Source of the DNA: Alistipes sp.
GTDB taxonomy: Bacteria; Bacteroidota; Bacteroidia; Bacteroidales; Rikenellaceae
DNA: 64,000 bases
Assembly: GCA_017481925.1 (NCBI GenBank)
Contig: JAFUOK010000068.1
Coordinates: 1 to 64,000, forward strand
Direction of reading: 5' to 3'
The notes beneath the pieces are model-generated. The model was not told the DNA's origin. It saw only the letters and a list, made by a program, of their open reading frames with translations, and did not search any database. A program made the position numbers and the translations under genes. Every line of letters begins with the position of its first letter. The first letter of the stretch is position 1. Of this stretch, positions 58,053 through 64,000 are shown piece by piece.

Positions 58053-60161
58053 TTACAGATTATCCAACGTATATTGAATCATCTTCTCGCGAATGAGCGT
58101 CGAATATGAGGGCGCCATAGAGTGATTCTGATCGGGATAGATCATCATATCGTACTGCTTGCCAGCACGGTTCAGTGCATGGCACATCTCAACCGTATTC
58201 TGGAAGTGTACGTTATCATCAGCCGTGCCGTGCATGATGAGCAACTTGGTACGGTCGCTCAGGCGGTCGGCAAAGTTGATGGGCGAATTATCATCATAAC
58301 CTGCGGGGTTCTCCTGCGGCAGGCCGTTATAGATCTCGGTGTAGATCGTGTCGTAGTAACGCCATGAGGTTACGGGCGCAACGGCAATCGACATCTTAAA
58401 GAGGCCATCGCCCTTCAAGGCACAACCCAGAGCCATAAAGCCACCATACGACCAACCGTAGATACCTATGCGGTCGGCATCGACATACGACTGCGCGGCC
58501 ATATAGCGGGCAAACGAGATCTGATCCTCAACCTCCAGCTCGCCCAGATTGCCATAGGTCTGCTTCTTGAACTGCTCGCCCATATAACCCGTACCACGGC
58601 CGTCGCAACAAACAACGATATAGCCGTTGGCAACCATCACATTCTCCCATCCCAAAGAGAAGCTATCGGCCACCTGCTGTGAGCCGGGACCCGAATACTG
58701 CGTGAGCAGAACGGGATACTTCTTCTGCGGATCGAAGTCAAGGGGCTTGATGATATAGGCGTTGAGTTTATCGCCACGCTCGGTGGTGAATGTAAAGAAC
58801 TCCTTCTTGGGCAGGGTCTTCAGGCGCTCCTCCATCTCGGGATTTTCTACCAATGTGCGGATCAGCTTACCCTTGCCATCACGCAACTCCACCTCACGAG
58901 CCGACGAGGCCGAGATATAGTTAGAGATATAGTACTTCATACCCTTGCTCGGCGAGATAGAGTAAGTACCATCCTTCTCCGTTAGACGCTCCTTCTTCTT
59001 GCCCTTATAATCTATCGAGTAGAGGTTACGGCGCAGCGGCGAGGTCTCCGTTGACATATAATATACACGATCCTTCGTAGCCTCCACAACACTTGTCACT
59101 TGCCACTCGCCCGAGGTCAAAGCACGCACCAGACCCTTCTCCACAGAGTGCAGATAGATGTGATTCCAGCCCGTAGCGGTCTCGTTCTGTACGATGAACT
59201 GATCGCCATCAATAAAGCGGATGGTACTCAACGCAGGACGCTCGACGTATGTAGGTGAGGTCTCATCGTAGATAACCTTCTGCTCGCCCGACTCACGACA
59301 CAGCACCACCTCAAAGTGGTTCTGCTTGCGGTTGATGCGGAAGAAGTACAACTCGCCTGCGGGAGTCCACTCGATAAATGGCACATACTGATCCTTCTCG
59401 GCGCCTACGTCAATCTTTGTCTTCTTGCCCGTAGCAATATCGTAGAGCCACAACTCAACAACAGAGTTTTTATCGCCGGCCTTGGGGTACTTGAACGTAT
59501 AGGGTTTATTGTAGAGGTCGCCATCGAAGCGCATCATCTCAAACATAGGCACCTCACTCTCATCAAATCGCAGGTAGGCAATCTTCTTCGAGTCGGGCGA
59601 GAAAGCGTATGCCTTCGTGAAGCCGTACTCCTCCTCATAGACCCAGTCGGCTGTAGCGTTGATCGTCTTGTTCCACTCACCATCCGTCGTTACGGCACGC
59701 TCGGCGCCACCTAACTCCGAGATGAAAAGATTGTTATCCTTGGCGTAGGCTATCATCTTCGAATCGGGCGAAAGCGAGAGATCGCGGATATTCTTCAGCG
59801 ACTGCACGGTGCGGCCATCGGGTACGGTGACGATGTCGTAATCGGCATAGAACGAACGACGATATACGGGGCGGAAGTTATTGCCAACGACGATCATATC
59901 CTCCTTTGGCGAGAGGGCATAACTTGAAAAACGACCCTTATAGAGTGTATCGCACACGCTCTCATCGGTATAGCTGAATCGCAGAACGGCACCGCCACGG
60001 CTGATCGTATAGTGCTCGCCATCGTTCATCGAACGCAGACCGCTCACGCCACGGTTAAGGCGCGAAATTGCGCCCAATTCACTAAAAGTCTTCTGTGCAA
60101 AAGCATCGGCACCCGCCATAAGGAGCACCGCTGCAAGTAAAAGTTTGGTTGTAGTCTTCAT
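58053..60161 (-). CDS. Dipeptidyl peptidase IV-like S9 peptidase
   Basis: Serine exopeptidase that removes X-Pro dipeptides. The 702-residue product has a signal peptide (1-22, ending DAFA), a beta-propeller (about 40-430) and an alpha/beta-hydrolase domain with GWSYGG (Ser near 571). A later Asp in GTADDNVH and a His in PDQNHSM complete the triad. VYEEEYGF near 175 holds the paired Glu that bind the substrate N-terminus, typical of DPP IV. It is the last gene after the hypothetical and LysM genes. Confidence 0.95.
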   Translation of the reverse strand: MKTTTKLLLAAVLLMAGADAFAQKTFSELGAISRLNRGVSGLRSMNDGEHYTISRGGAVLRFSYTDESVCDTLYKGRFSSYALSPKEDMIVVGNNFRPVYRRSFYADYDIVTVPDGRTVQSLKNIRDLSLSPDSKMIAYAKDNNLFISELGGAERAVTTDGEWNKTINATADWVYEEEYGFTKAYAFSPDSKKIAYLRFDESEVPMFEMMRFDGDLYNKPYTFKYPKAGDKNSVVELWLYDIATGKKTKIDVGAEKDQYVPFIEWTPAGELYFFRINRKQNHFEVVLCRESGEQKVIYDETSPTYVERPALSTIRFIDGDQFIVQNETATGWNHIYLHSVEKGLVRALTSGEWQVTSVVEATKDRVYYMSTETSPLRRNLYSIDYKGKKKERLTEKDGTYSISPSKGMKYYISNYISASSAREVELRDGKGKLIRTLVENPEMEERLKTLPKKEFFTFTTERGDKLNAYIIKPLDFDPQKKYPVLLTQYSGPGSQQVADSFSLGWENVMVANGYIVVCCDGRGTGYMGEQFKKQTYGNLGELEVEDQISFARYMAAQSYVDADRIGIYGWSYGGFMALGCALKGDGLFKMSIAVAPVTSWRYYDTIYTEIYNGLPQENPAGYDDNSPINFADRLSDRTKLLIMHGTADDNVHFQNTVEMCHALNRAGKQYDMMIYPDQNHSMAPSYSTLIREKMIQYTLDNL

Positions 60162-60169
60162 TGTCTCTC

Positions 60170-60856
60170 TTAAATATCATCCACATTAAACTCGTAACCC
60201 AGTCGCTTACCTGTCGTGAACTTCGAGTTATCCATCTTCGAGTTGAACTGATCCAGAGTCACTCGCTTATTATCCTCATACGAAGGCACCAGCAGGTCAA
60301 AATTAATGGCATAGTGAATAGCAGTCTCCATAATTGCCACCAGCGCCTCGCGTGTAATCTTCTCCTGACCGAAGTTCATCGGGCGCACCAGTGTCTGACG
60401 CTTGCCCTCGACGAAGAAGCACTTCTCGCGGTTGATGAAGATACGGCCAATCAGATAACCCTCATCGGCATTACGGTTGAACTTAACCGAGTCCGAAAGG
60501 AAGTTATAGATATCTATCACACCACAATATGAGTTATCGCGCTCCTGCTGCACATAGCCGTTCTGCCAGATGATATGGTTCGAATCAAACTCGAAGATAT
60601 CGGTATGCATACGGAAAATGAGCAGATCGCTCGCTACCTGCAATTGCGCCTCGAACTTACCACGGTCGCGGTACTCGATACGCACGCGCTTATCCAGTTT
60701 GCCATCCAGATCATCGTCCAACTCCGATGCAATCTCGAACAGCACATCCTTAAGTTCGTTGAACGTAGCGAACGTATTGTCGAAGATATGCTGCTTGAGC
60801 GTCGATTTGTTGATTATCGTTGCGAGAATCTTCTCGCGCAAGGGTGATTTATCCAT
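60170..60856 (-). CDS. Conserved hypothetical protein
   Basis: A 228-residue soluble protein without signal peptide or membrane helix. I do not recognise its family. It is mixed alpha/beta with a central segment FEFDSNHIIWQNGYVQQERDNSYCG, then a YLIGRIFINREKCFFVEGKRQTL strand pair, and a helical end. It lies 10 nt after the glucosaminidase gene and 8 nt before the DPP IV gene, so the three are probably co-transcribed. No catalytic motif is evident. Confidence 0.85.
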   Translation of the reverse strand: MDKSPLREKILATIINKSTLKQHIFDNTFATFNELKDVLFEIASELDDDLDGKLDKRVRIEYRDRGKFEAQLQVASDLLIFRMHTDIFEFDSNHIIWQNGYVQQERDNSYCGVIDIYNFLSDSVKFNRNADEGYLIGRIFINREKCFFVEGKRQTLVRPMNFGQEKITREALVAIMETAIHYAINFDLLVPSYEDNKRVTLDQFNSKMDNSKFTTGKRLGYEFNVDDI

Positions 60857-60866
60857 AATGTAAAAT

Positions 60867-61880
60867 TTAATTCAAACGCAGCATCTGTCCATCCTGCAAC
60901 GCAGCACCGCTCTTCAAGCGATTCATACGCACCAATCGTTTTTCGCGAATACCATACTCCTGAGCAACCGACGTGAGAGTCTCGCCCGCCTTCACACGGT
61001 GGGCATTGCCCTCGCCGAGCCACTTTGTCTGCTTCTGCTCGATGTAGATCAATTCGCCCGCAACGGGGTCAGCCTTACTCTTGGGGTTGATCTCATTCCA
61101 CTTACGCAAAGTGCGTTCCGTAAGGGCGAAGGTCTGGGCTATGCGTGCAAAAGAATCGCCATTGCGTGCCACAACATAGTGCACTCCATTGTTGGCATAG
61201 ACGCTATAACCGTTGTACGTGCGTTCGGGCACACGGTAGTTGTCGGGGTCAATGCGGGCCTCCATCACCTCGGGCATATCGACACTGCTGTGGCGCGTAA
61301 ACTCATCATCCACGCCTCCTCGCTCGGCGCGCATACGTGCAGCGTAGAGAGCTGCTCCGTTATCCTCGTCGAAGAGGTAGAGTTTATTCTCCTCAATGAT
61401 GCGCGTCAGACGCTGTGCATAGTCCGGGGCTGTGGCATAGCCTGCAGCCTTCAAACCGCGAGCCCAGCTATGGTAATCACTCGACGAATAGGCAAACAGC
61501 GAGTCGTAGCGCGGCGACTGATCCAGGAACTCGGCGTGATCCTCATACGACTCCTCAACCGAATCGTACTTGCGGAAGCACTCGTCGGGAGCATCGTCAG
61601 TGTGATAGACACGCTCGCCCTTCCAATTCGACTTACATTTGATGCCGAAGTGGTTGTTCGAACGGCGAGCCAGATTGCTGTTACCGCTATCCGACTCCAG
61701 AATACCTTGCGCCAGAGTGATGCTGGCGGGGATTCCGTAGCGCTCCATATGCTCGATGGCAATATCTTTGTATTTGTCGATATACTCCTCGCGCGTCTGA
61801 CGGGTTTGCGCCGACACCTCGGCTACAAATAGTGCAAACACGGCAACAAGAATATACGTTGTATGTTTCGAAAAAATCAT
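60867..61880 (-). CDS. Glucosaminidase-LysM cell-wall hydrolase
   Basis: An exported peptidoglycan hydrolase of 337 residues. A signal peptide (1-24, ending VSA) leads to an N-acetylglucosaminidase domain (about 30-170) with ASITLAQGILESDSGNS, holding the catalytic Glu, and NNHFGIKC. Two LysM repeats follow (about 232-278 and 292-337), which bind peptidoglycan. It opens the operon with the hypothetical and DPP IV genes. Confidence 0.94.
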   Translation of the reverse strand: MIFSKHTTYILVAVFALFVAEVSAQTRQTREEYIDKYKDIAIEHMERYGIPASITLAQGILESDSGNSNLARRSNNHFGIKCKSNWKGERVYHTDDAPDECFRKYDSVEESYEDHAEFLDQSPRYDSLFAYSSSDYHSWARGLKAAGYATAPDYAQRLTRIIEENKLYLFDEDNGAALYAARMRAERGGVDDEFTRHSSVDMPEVMEARIDPDNYRVPERTYNGYSVYANNGVHYVVARNGDSFARIAQTFALTERTLRKWNEINPKSKADPVAGELIYIEQKQTKWLGEGNAHRVKAGETLTSVAQEYGIREKRLVRMNRLKSGAALQDGQMLRLN

Positions 61881-61902
61881 TACCTTTGTGTTGAGTATTA
61901 AC

Positions 61903-61911
61903 GCAAAGATA
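61903..61911 (-). promoter_or_regulatory. Promoter of glucosaminidase-DPP IV operon
   Basis: Minus-strand TATCTTTGC, with TTG 20 nt upstream, about 23 nt before the ATG. Confidence 0.75.
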
Positions 61912-61960
61912 CAGCAATTTACCTAAATAAGCAATACAGATTACCGAATAATATCAAGCA

Positions 61961-62683
61961 ATGAAGCCCCTGCATATAATCACACCCGTAAAAGACTCTA
62001 TCGACTCGACAATCGAGACCGCCGAGGCTATTCTGTCATCCAACATCCGCACAGAGTTCCACTACACCATATACAACGACTTCTCTACGCCCGAGAACAC
62101 CGCTACATTGGAGAAGTTCGTCGCATCGAAGGGCGATAATATCTCACTCGTCAATCTCTCGGAGATCACCACACACCCCTCGCCCAACTATCTGCTCGTG
62201 CTGCAGATGAGCCAGCAGTGTGCATTGGAGGCCGGCGCCGACCTCTTGATCGTAGAGTCCGACGTAGTGGTGCGCCCCGACACCCTGCAAGCCCTGGCCG
62301 ACGGTGCTGCCGAGCGTAAAGATTGCGGTATTGCAGCGGCCGTGACGGTAAACGACCAGGGAGAGATAAACTACCCCTACGAGTATGCCCGTGGCCACGA
62401 GGGTGAGTGCTACGCCGTAAAACGCCATTGCAGTTTCTGTTGCTCGCTTCTCACAAATGAGCTACTGAAGGCTTATGACTTCCACACGCTCAACCCCGAA
62501 AAGCATTGGTTCGACGTGACCATATCGCAGCAGTCACGCGCTATGGGCTTCACGAACTATCTCTTTGCCAACCACCCCGTGATCCATCGCCCGCACGCAA
62601 GTCGTCCGTGGAAGCAACTCAAATACACCAATCCGCTGAAATACTACTGGATAAAGTTCACGAAGGGTTTTGATAAGATATAA
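61961..62683 (+). CDS. Family 2 glycosyltransferase
   Basis: A 240-residue GT-A glycosyltransferase. It starts MKPLHIITPVKDSIDSTIET, has a nucleotide-binding YNDFSTPENTATLEKF stretch, and LLIVESDVVVRPDTL near 95-109 as a DxD-type metal site (Glu-Ser-Asp). No membrane helix is seen, so it is cytosolic and may add a sugar to a lipid-linked or cell-surface glycan. The acceptor is unknown. It stands alone with a terminator downstream. Confidence 0.88.
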   Translation: MKPLHIITPVKDSIDSTIETAEAILSSNIRTEFHYTIYNDFSTPENTATLEKFVASKGDNISLVNLSEITTHPSPNYLLVLQMSQQCALEAGADLLIVESDVVVRPDTLQALADGAAERKDCGIAAAVTVNDQGEINYPYEYARGHEGECYAVKRHCSFCCSLLTNELLKAYDFHTLNPEKHWFDVTISQQSRAMGFTNYLFANHPVIHRPHASRPWKQLKYTNPLKYYWIKFTKGFDKI

Positions 62684-62717
62684 AAAAAAGGCTGCCAGCG
62701 AATTCTGGCAGCCTTTT
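62683..62717. terminator. Bidirectional terminator
   Basis: AAAAGGCTGCCAG, short loop, CTGGCAGCCTTTT, between the glycosyltransferase gene and the convergent PPOX gene. Confidence 0.88.
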
Positions 62718-62733
62718 CAGTCTCTATACGAAA

Positions 62734-63273
62734 TTAAAATTTCACCACATCACCATCACCTGCAAATGACGAGAAGGTAGCCGTAGCATCGGTAAAGTAA
62801 TAAACGGCGATGTTGTCATCATTCTCGTTATATGAACTGCGCAGGTTGGGGTTAGCATCGAGCATCGACTTCTTGGCCTCAACACGCTCATCCTCAACAA
62901 GAGTCGCAGCCACACGTACCCACTCCGTGCCGTTCAGGGCACAAACCTCCACCTTGGGGTTAGCGGCCAGCTGCTTGGCGATACGCTTAACGTGACCTGT
63001 GATGATATACATCTTACCCTCGAAGATATGCAACGCTCCAAAAGGTCGTACTCGGGGCTGGTCGCCATCGACAGTAGTAATGAAGAAGGGGCCGTGAGCC
63101 TTCAAATAATCATAGATACGCTGCTGACCCTCGGCATTGGGTGACGAGTAAGCGGCGTGATCAATCTTCACGGGAGCACTCTGCTCGGGCGCTGCCTCTG
63201 CGTTATCCTGCGCCTTGGGAGCACACGATACGATAGCTGCCACGGCGGCAAAAAGTAAGAATAGACGTTTCAT
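62734..63273 (-). CDS. PPOX-fold (pyridoxamine oxidase-like) lipoprotein
   Basis: A 179-residue exported protein. The signal ends in lipobox AIVSC (Cys17). After an Ala/Gln/Glu-rich linker comes a split-barrel FMN-binding domain with FFITTVDGDQPRVRPFGALHIFEGKMYIIT, which is typical of the pyridoxamine 5'-phosphate oxidase superfamily. A lipoprotein anchor is unusual, since most such proteins are cytosolic; it may act as a periplasmic flavin or heme-binding protein. It has its own promoter (TATATTTGC). Confidence 0.88.
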   Translation of the reverse strand: MKRLFLLFAAVAAIVSCAPKAQDNAEAAPEQSAPVKIDHAAYSSPNAEGQQRIYDYLKAHGPFFITTVDGDQPRVRPFGALHIFEGKMYIITGHVKRIAKQLAANPKVEVCALNGTEWVRVAATLVEDERVEAKKSMLDANPNLRSSYNENDDNIAVYYFTDATATFSSFAGDGDVVKF

Positions 63274-63304
63274 TATTTATCGTTTTAATGGTTTAACACT
63301 CTTC

Positions 63305-63313
63305 GCAAATATA
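63305..63313 (-). promoter_or_regulatory. Promoter of the PPOX gene
   Basis: Minus-strand TATATTTGC, about 32 nt before the ATG. Confidence 0.7.
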
Positions 63314-63357
63314 TGTATAAAATGAGATATTTGCAAGCGACACGTACTCCACAACAT

Positions 63358-63396
63358 AAAAAAAACGATGATGCAAAACTCTATGCATCATCGTTA
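63358..63396 (-). terminator. Terminator after plsX
   Basis: Minus strand: AACGATGATGCA, 8-nt loop, TGCATCATCGTT followed by seven or eight T. Confidence 0.92.
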
Positions 63397-63416
63397 TAAT
63401 ATACTTCGCGAGGTGT

Positions 63417-64000
63417 TTACTCTGCCTTCGCGGGCTCGTAATCCTTCAACGCCTCACGCAACTTGTCACACACACGGCTCTCGATATTGCGCTCCATCGT
63501 CTGAATCAAACTGCAGATAGCCTTTGCCGACGAGCCACCGTGACCAATCATCACGGGAGCATTTACGCCGATAACGATCGTACCACCTACGCTCTCGTAG
63601 TTCATTGCGTTCCAGAAGTTCTGGTGGTAGTACAACTTCTCGCACATAGGCTCCAGCACGGGACGCAACAGATTGAGTAGCCACGGCTTGAACGGAGTAA
63701 GGCGTGAGTTGATACGGTACAATGCCTCGGCCATCTTCAGGACCACATTGCCGACAAAGCCATCAGACACAACCACGTCGCAGGTCTTGCCCGTAAAGAT
63801 ATACGATGACTCCACGTTACCCACGAAGTTAATACCCTTCTGCTCCTTCAGCAGATCGTAGGTAGCCTTGGCCTGGGCATTACCCTTGCCCTCCTCCTCG
63901 CCGATATTAAGCAGCGCAACGCGGGGGTTCTCGATTCCAAGCACAGCCTCGGCATAGATTGAGCCCAGCAGACCATACTGCGTCAGCACCTCGGGGCGGG
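63417..64000 (-). CDS. plsX: Phosphate acyltransferase PlsX (5' end beyond window)
   Basis: Makes acyl-phosphate from acyl-ACP for phospholipid synthesis. The window holds the C-terminal 190 or so residues, including RPEVLTQYGLLGSIYAEAVLG, NIGEEEGKGN and SDGFVGNVVLKMAEA, all typical of PlsX. The frame is open to the right edge; the GTG at 63989 is an internal Val codon, not a start. A terminator follows. Upstream neighbours (often rpmF, fabH) are outside. Confidence 0.95.
   Translation of the reverse strand, partial: RPEVLTQYGLLGSIYAEAVLGIENPRVALLNIGEEEGKGNAQAKATYDLLKEQKGINFVGNVESSYIFTGKTCDVVVSDGFVGNVVLKMAEALYRINSRLTPFKPWLLNLLRPVLEPMCEKLYYHQNFWNAMNYESVGGTIVIGVNAPVMIGHGGSSAKAICSLIQTMERNIESRVCDKLREALKDYEPAKAE

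Noticed and set aside
60999..61832. 277-codon open frame on the plus strand
   Set aside because: Antisense to the glucosaminidase-LysM gene, which has clear motifs and a signal peptide.
1..64000. tRNA, rRNA, CRISPR array or prophage
   Set aside because: No cloverleaf-like stretch in the intergenic gaps, no regularly spaced repeats, and no integrase, capsid or transposase gene was seen.

Overview
The window reads as chromosomal DNA of a Bacteroidales bacterium, most likely Rikenellaceae (Alistipes-like). The order-level call rests on many promoters of the Bacteroidetes type (TTG/TTTG, 18-20 nt, TAnnTTTG), short A/T-rich leaders in place of strong Shine-Dalgarno sites, DPP III and DPP IV exopeptidases, DUF4837 and DUF6249-type proteins, fimbrillin-like lipoproteins, and the rsfS-ftsH-cdsA-psd and rseC-rnfBCDGEA gene orders. 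The family-level guess is weaker. No rRNA, tRNA, CRISPR array, insertion sequence or prophage was seen. Nearly all of the window is protein-coding.

Layout. 1-2.7 kb: tadA, aspS, rubredoxin. 2.9-4.3 kb: a fimbrillin-like lipoprotein preceded by a 40-aa peptide gene and a long structured leader (module 1). 4.3-11.4 kb (minus): nadE-rseC-rnfBCDGEA, NAD synthesis joined to the ion-pumping ferredoxin:NAD oxidoreductase. 11.5-18.7 kb (minus): zinc-ribbon protein, Nif3, MerR regulator, rRNA methyltransferase, deoxynucleoside kinase, GH3-like protein, TrkA. 18.8-21.3 kb (plus): Cys-rich membrane protein, metallophosphoesterase-PA14 lipoprotein, DUF2461. 21.3-22.6 kb (minus): module 2, a paralogue of module 1. 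22.7-23.3 kb: rplU-rpmA. 23.4-25.7 kb (plus): a tightly overlapping three-gene operon encoding a pseudo-receiver, a HEAT-like membrane protein and a degenerate glycosyltransferase-like membrane protein. 25.7-30.8 kb: cysQ, DPP III, panCD, DUF456. 30.8-35.4 kb (minus): trpS-ClC-HAD-AlkZ. 35.5-36.8 kb: VOC protein and OxyR. 37.0-42.4 kb: rsfS-ftsH-cdsA-psd-AI-2E transporter-riboflavin kinase. 42.5-44.0 kb: ECF sigma factor with two small membrane proteins. 44.0-47.8 kb (minus): PqqD-like protein, His/Cys-rich protein, TonB-dependent receptor, HMA protein (metal acquisition). 47.9-51.8 kb: recQ-exonuclease-rlmI. 52-53.8 kb (minus): efp, ubiX, polysaccharide deacetylase. 54-64 kb: DUF4837, cardiolipin synthase, greA with a terminator-bearing leader, a zeta-like kinase with a small partner, DPP IV with a glucosaminidase-LysM protein, a glycosyltransferase, a PPOX lipoprotein, and plsX cut by the right edge.

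The most unusual feature is the pair of modules at about 2.9-4.25 kb and 21.3-22.6 kb. From promoter to peptide start codon they keep exactly the same spacing. Each holds a 41-codon upstream ORF ending in three prolines encoded by a C9 tract, then a terminator-like hairpin with a U-run, then a 37-40-aa peptide with a conserved N-terminus and divergent C-terminus, then a lipoprotein. This looks like leader-peptide attenuation, possibly with slippage at the C9 tract. Other notable points are a three-copy family of nested palindromic elements whose arms change while pairing is kept, a likely frame disruption at the start of rnfB, a NadE amidase domain lacking its catalytic cysteine, and the three-gene operon of apparently inactivated domains.
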